Below the pieces are notes generated by a model. It did no database searches. It worked only from the letters and a program-made list of their open reading frames with translations, and was not told the origin of the DNA. A program made the translations under genes and the position numbers. DNA of 44,026 nt from positions 1-44,026 of the forward strand of contig QPFY01000037.1 of NCBI GenBank assembly GCA_003665825.1. The letters run 5' to 3'. This document shows, piece after piece, positions 1 through 8,894 of the stretch (position 1 is the first letter of the stretch; each line of letters starts with the position of its first letter). This DNA is from Microbotryum silenes-acaulis (taxonomy: Eukaryota; Basidiomycota; Microbotryomycetes; Microbotryales; Microbotryaceae).

Positions 1-3000
1 AAGATGTGAGCTGCATCGATCGGCGAACGTGGAGCTCGGAGAGGAGTTGCGTAAGGTAAATCGCTTCCTTACCAGCGTGCGACAAGGCGAGGTATTCGGC
101 ATCAGTGGTGGAATCCGCCACCCGAGTCTGACGCTTCGATGACCAAGAGACGGCGGAGCCGGCCAAGTAAAAGACGAAGCCCATTGTGGAGATGGACGTG
201 TCGACGCAGGCACCCCAGTTCGCATCGGAATACCCAACCACACCCGTAACTTTGGCTGGACCGCGGGCGTAGAGTAGCTCATCGCGGTACGTGGCGCGAA
301 GGTAGCGAAGGACGTGTTTGACGGCAATCCAATGACGGCGGCCAGGGTTGTTGGCGAACCGGGACAAGTACGAGACGGCGAAGGCAATGTCGGGTCGAGT
401 GCCAAGGGAAATGTACAGGAGGGAGCCAATGGCTTGTAGGTACCACGATCGAATGCGCTCCGTTCCTTGACCCGGAACTGCCGTGAGCGAGAGGCCGGGC
501 GTCATTGGCACCGTAGCGCCGCGTGTCGTGGTGTCGAAGTGAAACCGGGCGAGCACGTCCATGATGTAGCGTTCCTGGGATAGGGCAATGGAGCCGTCGT
601 CCAGGCGGCGGATTTGGATGCCGAGGATGTATTCCGCGGGGCCGAGTCGTTTGACGCCGTATCGTTGTTCGAGGCCGGAGATGACGCGTTCGATCTCGTC
701 GAGGGCGGGGCTGACAATGAGGAGATCGTCGACATACAAGGCGATATAATGGGGCCGTTGCTGATCATCAATGTGAGAGTAAATGCAGTGATCAGTGCCC
801 GTTGCCTTGTACCCGAGACTCCTGAGTGATGTGTCAATGTGGCGATTCCAGATGCGACCGGCCTGCTTGAGACCGTAGATTGAGCGCCGCAGGCGGAGAA
901 TCTTATCACTTGGGAAGTCGAAACCTCGTGGCGTCGTCATCCAGATATCGTGATCGAGCTCGCCGTGGAGGTAAGCCTTGTCGATGTCGGCCTGATGAAC
1001 GTGGTAACCATTGGCAGCGGCGAGGGCAAGGAGGCAGCGAATGGAGGAGAACCGGGCGACGGGTGCGAAAGTCTCCGAGAAGTCGATGCCGTCGCGTTGT
1101 CGGTTACCTTGCGCTACGAGACGTGCCTTGTGCCCCGTGACTTCGCCGCGTGCGTCGCGTTTGGTCTTCCAGACGAACTTGGAGGTGACGATTAGTGGCG
1201 CCCGGTGGTACGGAGGATCGAGGCTCGATGGTGAACACCTTGAAGTCGTCGCGCATGGCGGTGAACTCGGCGCGGCAGCCTGAGCCCAGATGTCGTGCTC
1301 GTCGCTGGACATTGCTTCGCGCCAGGTCTGAGGATCGCTAGTAATCGACTTGACGGGCTCGATGGCGTCGAGGGTGGGGGTCGTCGTCGTCTGTGGCGAT
1401 GAAGGCGCGGTGGTGGCGAGAGAGGAAATCGATCTCATCAGGGGAGTCGTCATCGGAGGGCTGTTCAGCGGGGGCAATGGCGGGTGCGGGGTCACCAGGG
1501 TGTCGTCGTCGGATCGATGTACGTCCATCAGGTTGAGGCGAACCGCGGTGTTGGAGTTGAGGAGGTCAAGCGGGTCGTCCGAGTCATCGAGGACGGTCCT
1601 CCGGCCGAGGACGTGGCGGGCGACGAAAGCGGGACAAGCGACGGGGACGGCGAGGGGCTGATATCTGTAGAATTAAGTAAGGATCCGCCAGTGTACCCTG
1701 GGGCCACGTCAACGGCGCTCATGGCAGAATCATCAAGAAGGATGAGACGTCCATGTGCGCCGACCTTACTAGTGGGGTCCTCGTCTTGACGGCGGGGGCG
1801 GGCGTGTCGGCGGAATGACGAACTGGCGTTCGGTGTTGTCCACATCGACGGGCGTGTTGATTGGGAGGCCGGGGAAGTCGTCGTCGAGGAAGGTGGCATT
1901 TCGGCCAATCACAACCTTGTTGGTATAATGGTCGAAGAAACGGAAAGCCTTGGAGGCGAGGTCGTAACCGGTGAAGATCACGCGCGCGGCCTTGGGTCGA
2001 GCTTGCTGCGAAGGTCCGGCGCGACCGTGAGCCAGGCCGGCGCAGCCGAACGGGTGGAGGGGGTGGTGGTGGTGCGTCGGCCGTTCCAAACGGATTCTGG
2101 AGTCTGTTTGGCCAAAGCTGAGTGTGAGCACCTGTTTTTGCAATAAACGAAGTACGCAGCCGCTTCATCCCAAAAGGTGGCCGGCAGATGGGAGTCAGCA
2201 AGGAGGGCGAGGATGCCCTCGACAATGGAGAGATTGACACGTTCGGCACGACCGTTTTGCTGAGGTGTTAGGGATAGAGTATTGACGACGAATGCCCCTG
2301 GACTTGCAGAACTCCGTGAATGCGTTCGATCGGTACTCCCCGCCGTTGTCAGTGCGAAGGGTTTTTAAACGCGCGTTCGTCTCTAACTCCACTTCGGCGA
2401 GCCAAGTCTGGAAGGTCGGGAAGACGTCGCTTTTGTGATCGATCGCGTATGCCCAGAGTTTGCGAGAAGTGGTCGTCAAGAAATGTGACAAGGTAGCGCT
2501 TCCCGGTCAAGGACGGAGTGGGGAACGAAAGGACATCGCTGTGCACGAGGCCGAGTCTCTCGGGGGAATGCGACTCAGAGTCGGGAAAAGGAAGACGGTG
2601 GCCTTTGGAACCAAGGCAAGCATTGCAAACAAACTCCTCTACGTCTTTGTCACTGTACCCGGCCCCAAACCCGTCCAGCAAACCTGCGGCGATCATCTTC
2701 TGTATAGAGGATGGGGCAAGATGGCCGAGGCAGCGGTGAAGGGTAAGCAGGGGCACGGTAGACTCAGAACGCGAGAGAAGGGCAAGCTGCTGACACTTGG
2801 TGTGATCCGCGTCCAAAAGGTAGAGACCGTCGTTAACCCTGGTACCGTGAGCAATGGCCTGGCCGTCCTTGGCGATGTCGATGCCGTCGCTGGTGAAGGC
2901 GAGTCGAACGCGGTCGGTGTCGCAGAGGCGAGAAACAGAGAGGAGGTTGACGTGGAGGCCCGGCGTGTGCAGAACGCCACGCAGCGTGATCGGATGTCCG

Positions 3001-4203
3001 GTCTTGGCAACGAACGCTACGTCCCCCATACCAATGGCCGTGATACCGCCGGCGATGCCGCCGATCTTGGTGTGCGCCGTCTGGCGATAAGCCGTGAATA
3101 GAGAGCGATCGGCGACCATGTGTGCCGTGGCGCCCGAGTCGACTACAAAGGCGTCAGTCGGGAGTTGCCGGCGAGCGAACAGGCAGGAGGCGAAATAGCC
3201 GATGTTAGGCTGTTGAGCGGCGGGGAGAGACGTGTCGTCCTGGTTGTCGTCGCCGGTGTGTTTCTGTTCGCCCCGGTGCTTGCAGTCGAGGGCCCAGTGA
3301 CCTTTCTTGTGGCAGCGGCGGCAGGGGCCGGCGGGCGGGTGTGTCGCCCGTGAGGTGCAGTCGCGCAGACGGTGGCCGGGGGCGCGGCAGGCGGGACAAG
3401 GGGAGGCGGTGGCGAGCATGGCCGAGTGCGATGACGAGAGTCCCGCCGAGCGAAGCTGGATGCGAATGCGATCCGTCAGCGTCGTGAGTTCCGGGAGGTC
3501 GCGTTGGTTGCGCTGCTCGTCCGTGAACGTGAGTCGGAAGCTGTCGAGGCAGGGTGGGACCATGGCGAGCACGTGAGTGGCGAGCACGTCGTTGAGCGAG
3601 GTTTTGGCGTCGCGGATTTCCTGCGCGATCGACATGTATTCACGGAGCCACGTGTCGTACGCCTCGACGGAGGCAGGCATCTTCCTGAAGTCCCAAAGGC
3701 GGGCGAACAACTCGAGGGTACGAGTGGCGTCGTCCGGTGCGAAACGAGCCTTGAGTGCGGCGAAGATGCGTGGTGCCGACAGGTCGTCGCTGGGGATGGT
3801 GTCGAGGGTGGCTGAGACGTCGGCTGAGTCGATCGAGCCAACGATGATTTCACGCGCGGCGTCGTCACGGGCGGCAAGCTGGTCGGCCGTCCACGTCGGG
3901 GAATGACACCGTCAAGAACGTAACCACGGGCTTGATTTGGAAGCGCGAGACGGAGTTGACGTAACCAGTTTGTAAACGACTTAGGGCCGTCAAGGCGAGC
4001 GTGCTTGGGGAACACGACTTTTGATGCGGTGGCGGTGTTTGCCTGCGTGGCAGTGACGGGCGGGGAGGCGGCGGCGGCGGCAGGGGGCTGTGAGGCCTGT
4101 AGAGCGGCAAGCTGTGCCTGTAGCGTGGCGATTTGCACGCTGATCGAAGGGTCAGGGGAGCTGATGTCCCTGGGGGGCGAAGGCGGGGCGGGGAGCTGTC
4201 CAT
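1..4203 (-). pseudogene. Copia-A2 gag-pol, frameshifted and partial
   Basis: Copia polyprotein starting at an ATG at 4203 (minus strand), in order Gag, two CCHC zinc knuckles, aspartic protease, integrase, reverse transcriptase and RNase H. The RNase H end lies outside the window. The frame is broken many times: compared with the intact copy at 28645-33363 there are single-base losses near 4190, 3897, 2059, 1990, 1815, 1737, 1594, 1480, 1273 and 22, a two-base loss near 2266, and single-base gains near 2464, 2036, 1374 and 1193. I saw no substitution between the two copies. Such an indel-only difference resembles uncorrected sequencing error in a repeat at least as much as real decay, so the pseudogene label is provisional. 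Confidence 0.85.
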
Positions 4204-4279
4204 GCTGCGATGGTGCGATGGGCTGGGGCGGCTCGAGTGGCTGGGCTCGAGGGAAAAATTTCAAGCGGCGGGGCTGGTA

Positions 4280-4297
4280 GCTCGTGGGCTTATAACC
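4280..4297 (-). promoter_or_regulatory. Primer-binding site of Copia-A2 copy 1
   Basis: It directly abuts the 5' LTR and reads GGTTATAAGCCCACGAGC on the minus strand. Its complement has the form of a tRNA anticodon arm (GGG-CTTATAA-CC, anticodon UAU), so priming would use an internal tRNA cut as in Drosophila copia and yeast Ty5, not the tRNA 3' end. Confidence 0.75.
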
Positions 4298-4626
4298 TAT
4301 TCGATCAACTCTACTACGTCAGCGATGTAGTTATAGCCAAGAGTGATCAATATCATTTCAACATACCTATTCGATCAACTCTACTACGTCAGCGATGTAG
4401 TTATAGCCAAGAGTGATGAATAGGAATCTAACAGTAAGGGAGCCGCGCGCCCCAAGTCCTCAGCCAGCGAGCCTCGGGGCTGAGCCAATGTGCCAGGCTC
4501 GCTGCGCGCGCCTAAGTCCTGGGCCGATGCGCCCGGCTCGCTCCGCGCGCCTAAGTCCTGGGCCGATGCGCCCGGCTCGCTCCGCGCGCCTAAGTCCTGA
4601 CCCGAGCGGAGAGTGGATTCCTCACA
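4298..4626 (-). repeat. 5' LTR of Copia-A2 copy 1
   Basis: This 329-bp LTR runs 5'-TGTGAGG...GATCGAATA-3' in element orientation and is the same length as both LTRs of the intact A2 copy. It holds 39-bp GC-rich units (4480-4610) and two 70-bp-spaced copies of an AT-richer block with the imperfect palindrome CTACTACGTCAGCGATGTAG (4298-4430). Confidence 0.95.
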
Positions 4627-7248
4627 CTTGCCCTCCTTGCTGACTCCCATCTGCCGGCCACCTTTTGGGATGAAGCGGCTGCATACTTCGTTTATTGCAA
4701 AAACAGGTGCTCACACTCAGCTTTGGCCAAACAGACTCCAGAATCCGTTTGGAACGGCCAACGCACCACCGCCACCGCCCTCCACCCGTTCGGCTGCGCG
4801 GCCTGGCTCACGGTCGCGCCGAACCTTCGCAGCAAGCTCGACCCCAAGGCCGCGCGCGTGATCTTCACCGGTTACGACCTCGCCTCCAAGGCTTTCCGTT
4901 TCTTCGACCATTCTACCAACAAGGTTGTGATTGGCCGAAATGCCACCTTCCTCGACGACGACTTCCCCGGTCTACCAATCAACACGCCCGTCGATGCGGA
5001 CGACACCGAACGCCAGTTCGTCATTCCCGCCGACACGCCCGCCCCAGCCGTCAAGACGAGGACCCCACTAGTAAGGTCGGCGCACATGGACGTCTCATCC
5101 TCTCTTGATGATTCTGCCATGAGCGCCGTTGACGTGGCCCCAGGGTACACTGGCGGATCCTTACTTAATTCTACAGATACCAGCCCCTCGCCGTCCCCGT
5201 CGCTTGCCCCGCTTTCGTCGCCCGCCACATCCTCGGCCGGGGGACCGTCCCTCGATGACTCGGACGACCCGCTTGACCTCCTCAACTCCAACACCGCGGT
5301 TCGCCTCAACCTGATGGACGTACATCAATCCGACGACGACACCCTGGTGACGCCCGCACCCGCCATGGCCCCCGCTGAACAGCCCTCCGATGACGACTCC
5401 CCTGATGAGATCGATTTCCTCTCTCGCCACCACCGCGCCTTCATCGCCGCAGAAGACGACAACCCCGCCCTCGAAGCCATCGAGCCCATCAAATCGATCA
5501 CTAGCGACCCTCAGACCTGGCGTGAAGCAATGTCCAGCGACGAGCACGACATCTGGGCTCAGGCTGCCGCCGCCGAGTTCACCGCCATGCGCGACGACTT
5601 CAAGGTGTTCACCATCGAGCCTCGATCCTCCGTACCGCCGGGCGCCACTATCGTCACCTCCAAATTCGTCTGGAAGACCAAGCGCGATGCACGCGGTGAC
5701 GTCACAGGGCGGAAGGCACGCCTTGTAGCGCAAGGTAACCGCCAACGCGACGGCATCGATTTCTCGGAGACTTTCGCACCCGTTGCCCGTTTCTCCTCCA
5801 TTCGCTGCCTCCTTGCCCTCGCCGCTGCCAACGGTTACCACGTTCATCAGGCCGACATCGACAAGGCTTACCTCCACGGCGAGCTCGATCACGATATCTG
5901 GATGACAACGCCACGAGGTTTCGACTTCCCGAGCGATAAGGTTCTCCGCCTGCGGCGCTCAATCTACGGTCTCAAGCAGGCCGGTCGCATCTGGAATCGC
6001 CACATTGACACATCACTCAGGAGTCTCGGGTACAAGGCAACGGGCACTGATCACTGCATTTACTCTCACATTGATGATCAGCAACGGCCCCATTATATCG
6101 CCTTGTATGTCGACGATCTCCTCATTGTCAGCCCCGCCCTCGATGAGATCGAACGCGTCATCTCCGGCCTTGAACAGCGATACGGCGTCAAAAGGCTCGG
6201 CCCCGCGGAATACATCCTCGGCATCCAAATCCGCCGCCTGGACGACGGCTCCATTGCCCTATCCCAGGAACGCTACATCATGGACGTGCTCGCCCGGTTT
6301 CACTTCGACACCACGACACGCGGCGCTACAGTGCCAATGACGCCCGGCCTCTCGCTCACAGCAGTTCCGGGTCAGGGAACGGAGCGCATTCGATCGTGGT
6401 ACCTCCAAGCCATCGGCTCCCTCCTGTACATTTCCCTTGGCACTCGACCCGACATTGCCTTCGCCGTCTCGTACTTGTCCCGGTTCGCCAACAACCCTGG
6501 CCGTCGTCATTGGATTGCCGTCAAACACGTCCTTCGCTACCTTCGTGCCACGTACCGCGATGAGCTACTCTACGCCCGCGGTCCAGCCAAAGTTACGGGT
6601 GTGGTCGGTTATTCCGATGCGAACTGGGGTGCCTGCGTCGACACGTCCATCTCCACAATGGGCTTCGTTTTTTACTTGGCTGGCTCTGCCGTCTCTTGGT
6701 CATCGAAACGTCAGACTCGGGTGGCGGATTCCACCACTGATGCCGAATACCTCGCCTTGTCGCACGCTGGTAAGGAAGCGATTTACCTTACGCAACTCCT
6801 CTCCGAGCTCCACGTTCGCCCGATCGATGCAGCTCACATCTTCACCGACAACGAGGCCGCGGCCGCCGTCGCTCACGACCCCGTTCGCACCTCCGGCACT
6901 CGACACATACGCCTCCGCGAGCATTTTGTCCGCGACATGGTCAACCGAGGCGATATCTCCCTCTCACACGTTGGCACAGCGGACATGGTTGCGGACCTAT
7001 TCACCAAAGCGCTGGGTCCCAAGATTTTTGGTATACATTGCTATGCTCTAGGCCTCCGGACGCGGCACCCACGGCTCAAGTCTACCTCGCGTTCGCGTGG
7101 GGGGGGGTGTGAGGAATCCACTCTCCGCTCGGGTCAGGACTTAGGCGCGCGGAGCGAGCCGGGCGCATCGGCTCAGGACTTAGGCGCGCGGAGCGAGCCG
7201 GGCACATCGGCCCAGGACTTGGGCGCGCGGAGCGAGCCTGGGACTTAG
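4627..7248 (+). CDS. Copia-A1 Pol fragment: end of integrase, RT and RNase H
   Basis: An open frame of 873 codons with no start of its own; it joins in phase to the missing 5' half. It holds the end of the integrase, a Ser/Asp/Pro-rich linker, then reverse transcriptase with the [11 protein letters not shown] motif and the YVDD catalytic box, and copia-type RNase H (YSDANWG, STTDAEY, FTDNEAA, ending near FTKALG). The frame does not stop before the polypurine tract. It continues into the 3' LTR through three 13-residue repeats (type [13 protein letters not shown]) to a TAG at 7246-7248. A 106-bp GT...AG segment at 5071-5176 could be an intron. Intact frame but truncated gene, so it cannot act alone. 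Confidence 0.9.
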   Translation, partial: LALLADSHLPATFWDEAAAYFVYCKNRCSHSALAKQTPESVWNGQRTTATALHPFGCAAWLTVAPNLRSKLDPKAARVIFTGYDLASKAFRFFDHSTNKVVIGRNATFLDDDFPGLPINTPVDADDTERQFVIPADTPAPAVKTRTPLVRSAHMDVSSSLDDSAMSAVDVAPGYTGGSLLNSTDTSPSPSPSLAPLSSPATSSAGGPSLDDSDDPLDLLNSNTAVRLNLMDVHQSDDDTLVTPAPAMAPAEQPSDDDSPDEIDFLSRHHRAFIAAEDDNPALEAIEPIKSITSDPQTWREAMSSDEHDIWAQAAAAEFTAMRDDFKVFTIEPRSSVPPGATIVTSKFVWKTKRDARGDVTGRKARLVAQGNRQRDGIDFSETFAPVARFSSIRCLLALAAANGYHVHQADIDKAYLHGELDHDIWMTTPRGFDFPSDKVLRLRRSIYGLKQAGRIWNRHIDTSLRSLGYKATGTDHCIYSHIDDQQRPHYIALYVDDLLIVSPALDEIERVISGLEQRYGVKRLGPAEYILGIQIRRLDDGSIALSQERYIMDVLARFHFDTTTRGATVPMTPGLSLTAVPGQGTERIRSWYLQAIGSLLYISLGTRPDIAFAVSYLSRFANNPGRRHWIAVKHVLRYLRATYRDELLYARGPAKVTGVVGYSDANWGACVDTSISTMGFVFYLAGSAVSWSSKRQTRVADSTTDAEYLALSHAGKEAIYLTQLLSELHVRPIDAAHIFTDNEAAAAVAHDPVRTSGTRHIRLREHFVRDMVNRGDISLSHVGTADMVADLFTKALGPKIFGIHCYALGLRTRHPRLKSTSRSRGGGCEESTLRSGQDLGARSEPGASAQDLGARSEPGTSAQDLGARSEPGT
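5071..5176 (+). promoter_or_regulatory. Intron-like conserved island between integrase and RT (A#1)
   Basis: A 106-bp segment begins GTAAGG, has TTACTTAAT as a possible branch site and ends TTCTACAG. The same 106-bp segment in Copia-B (9907-10012, minus strand) differs at only five positions, though the linker around it is diverged. Removal would shift the frame (106 is not a multiple of 3) and end translation about 45 codons later, before RT. Splicing is inferred only; a conserved cis-acting RNA or DNA signal is the alternative. Confidence 0.45.
7099..7107 (+). promoter_or_regulatory. Polypurine tract of A#1
   Basis: Nine G directly before the TGTGAGG start of the 3' LTR; the expected plus-strand primer. 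It is translated as part of the Pol frame. Confidence 0.85.
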
Positions 7249-7462
7249 GCGCGCGCAGCGAGCCTGGCACATTGGCTCAGCCCCGAGGCTCCCTGGCTGA
7301 GGACTTGGGGCGCGCGGCTCCCTTACTGTTAGCTTCCTATTCATCACTCTTGGCTATAACTACATCGCTGACGTAGTAGAGTTGATCGAATAGGTATGTT
7401 GAAATGATATTCATCACTCTTGGCTATAACTACATCGCTGACGTAGTAGAGTTGATCGAATA
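7108..7462 (+). repeat. 3' LTR of Copia-A1 copy A#1
   Basis: A 355-bp LTR, TGTGAGG...GATCGAATA. It carries three full 39-bp GC-rich units plus a partial one (about 7130-7260) and the paired 70-bp repeat with palindrome at its 3' end (7341-7462). The LTR of A#2 is 39 bp shorter, exactly one unit. Confidence 0.95.
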
Positions 7463-8296
7463 CTTTTGTCCTCGGGAAGTTGCGCCGGTGGAAGCCTTGC
7501 GGGCACGAAAAGCGGCGGCCCAGGCGGTGTCGGGGCAATCCTTGAGCCAGTGCATCTTGCGACATGTTGGGTTGGGACAGGGTCCGTGAGGCGCGCGTTG
7601 TTGGGTGGTGGCGACGGCGACAGCAGGTGATTCGACCGGGCGAGCCTTGATCTCTCGATAGATACGGTCGAGGATATCGGCTGCGGGGGGTAAGGTACCG
7701 GACGTGCCTTGAGAATTTACAAAGGTTGTGCGCCATGCGGAGAGAGATGACGGCATCCGGGCAAGTAAGTGCGACGCGAGGAGGGAATCCGTGGTGACGT
7801 CGGAGTCGGCCAGAAGGCGAGAATCGTTCTCAAAACGGTCGCGAAACTGGAGGAAGGCGTCGGGGGTGTCGGGCATGGGCTCGGGACTGAAGAGTCGAGC
7901 AACAACTGGGAGGAGGTCGACAGCCGAGACGGCGCCATATCGCATGCGGAGAGCCATCCAAATCTTGTGACCACTGTGGGCGTCGCTGAAGTAACGAGAG
8001 AGGCCAGGGAGAACCGTCCGGGGGTCGACAGCAGCGCAGATGGATGCGCGAGCGTAGTGGTCCCATAGTGGTACATAGGACGGGGGCCAAGACGGATGGG
8101 GTACGCCGGACTTGAGGTATTCGAGGACGTCGGATGGCAGGCGGGAGCACAGCGTAAGACCCCAGTCCGGGTAGCCGTTGGCGTCGCGGAGGAGATCGGA
8201 GGCAGCGAAGGCTGCAACCTGCGTGGGCGGACGAGGTGGGGGAACCGCGAGCGTTGTGGCGGGGCCGACGGACTTAGAAGCGTCGGGCGCAGACAT
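7463..8296 (-). CDS. Copia-C Gag, truncated after 278 residues
   Basis: The start is the ATG at 8296, 94 bp inside the primer-binding site. The protein has the alpha-helical copia Gag body (about residues 30-215) and a zinc knuckle at residues 240-254 with Cys240, Cys245, His249 and Cys254. That spacing, CX4CX3HX4C, departs from the usual CX2CX4HX4C. The frame is broken at 7463 by the Copia-A LTR; the next ten codons before a stop are LTR sequence, not C. Gag would form the virus-like particle and bind the element RNA. Protease, integrase and RT are missing here and must have lain to the left before A#1 inserted. Confidence 0.85.
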
Positions 8297-8389
8297 GCTG
8301 AGTCGTGCGAAGCGCCGGGCGAGGCTGAGCCGTGCGAAGCGCGAAAAAATTCAACAGGCAAAGGCGGGCACGAAGGTGGCCGCGCTGGT

Positions 8390-8410
8390 AGGTCGTATGG
8401 GCTTATAACC
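8390..8410 (-). promoter_or_regulatory. Primer-binding site of Copia-C copy 1
   Basis: It directly abuts the 5' LTR and begins GGTTATAAGCCCATACGACC on the minus strand. The complement reads as a tRNA anticodon arm, ATGGG-CTTATAA-CC, giving anticodon UAU. It shares the 12-base core with Copia-A but not the following bases. Confidence 0.7.
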
Positions 8411-8894
8411 TGTGAAGATGCGACGACTGCTCAAGCGGTGGTTAGGCTCTGATCGACGGACCAAGGAGACCAGACCAAGAAGTTGCTTATTACACACCTG
8501 CTCAAGCGGTGGTTAGGCTCTGATCGACGGACCAAGGAGACCAGACCAAGAAGTTGCTTCTTACACACCTGCTCAAGTACTACAGTAAGCTATCATGACT
8601 AGTAAGAGGAGAAAAGTGAAGTGTAGTGCTCACCTGCTCAAGCGGTGGTTAGGCTCTGATCGACGGACCAAGGAGACCAGACCAAGAAGTTGCTTGAGCA
8701 GGAGAGTGAGAAGTGCGGAGCCAGTTGGCTGAGGTAAGCTCGGGGCTGGCTCCGTGGCCTGTGTCAGGCGCACGGACCCAGCCCAGTGAGGAAGAGAGCT
8801 AGGTGGGAAAAGGCAGGCCAAAAACCAAGAGAAGACAAGGAAAGGAAGTGAGGGATGATATGAGAAGGAAATAGAAGAGGTTGTCAATCTCACA
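8411..8894 (-). repeat. 5' LTR of Copia-C copy 1
   Basis: A 484-bp LTR with ends TGTGAGATTG...CATCTTCACA in element orientation. It contains tandem 71-bp units: two adjacent units near 8429-8570 and a further one near 8633-8700, whose ends CTGCTCAAGC and GCTTGAGCAG form a perfect 10-bp inverted repeat. The second copy of this LTR (24234-24646) is 71 bp shorter, one unit fewer. Confidence 0.9.

Larger units (their letters stand above)
1..4626 (-). mobile_element. Copia-A2 retrotransposon, copy 1, 3' end cut by window edge
   Basis: Ty1/copia element on the minus strand. Its 5' LTR is at 4298-4626, the primer-binding site lies just inside it and gag-pol runs leftward out of the window. It matches the complete copy at 28559-33786 base for base except for about 15 one- or two-base indels. 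The flank to the right of the LTR (from 4627) is the interior of a plus-strand Copia-A1 integrase gene, so this element jumped into a relative. The expected 5-bp target duplication is CTTGC (4627-4631); its partner lies left of the window. The 3' LTR and polypurine tract are not seen. Confidence 0.93.
4627..7462 (+). mobile_element. Copia-A1 retrotransposon, copy A#1 (3' half)
   Basis: This is the 3' half of a plus-strand Copia-A1. It begins abruptly inside the integrase gene where the A2 element at 1-4626 inserted, and ends with a complete 3' LTR at 7108-7462. The 5' half should lie left of the window. To the right, the flank is the gag gene of a minus-strand Copia-C, with CTTTT (7463-7467) as the likely target duplication. 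Its sequence matches A#2 in every base I compared across pol, while A#3 differs at two positions. Confidence 0.93.
7463..8894 (-). mobile_element. Copia-C retrotransposon, copy 1 (5' LTR and gag only)
   Basis: This is the 5' end of a third copia family on the minus strand: 5' LTR at 8411-8894, primer site at 8390-8410, gag from 8296. It is cut inside gag by insertion of A#1 at 7463. The LTR outer end (8894) abuts the RT gene of Copia-B, so C had inserted into B; GAGAT (8895-8899) is the predicted target duplication. An almost identical fragment recurs at 23286-24646. Confidence 0.9.

Noticed and set aside
1484..1789. Short plus-strand open frames over 500-3900
   Set aside because: They are antisense shadows of the frameshifted Copia-A2 gag-pol.
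4480..4610. CRISPR-like repeat array from the evenly spaced 39-bp units
   Set aside because: The units are contiguous minisatellite repeats without unique spacers, inside a eukaryotic LTR.
5161..5892. Antisense open frame of 243 codons opposite Copia-A pol, repeated at 21024-21755, 38851-39582 and 30103-30834
   Set aside because: It lies wholly opposite the integrase-RT linker and RT, has no domain, and follows from the GC-rich codon pattern of the sense strand.
7430..7462. Last ten residues of the apparent Copia-C Gag frame
   Set aside because: They come from the Copia-A 3' LTR downstream of the insertion point.
8630..8894. C-terminal 87 residues of the long Copia-B frame
   Set aside because: They are encoded by the Copia-C LTR inserted in RT, so they are not part of the Copia-B protein.
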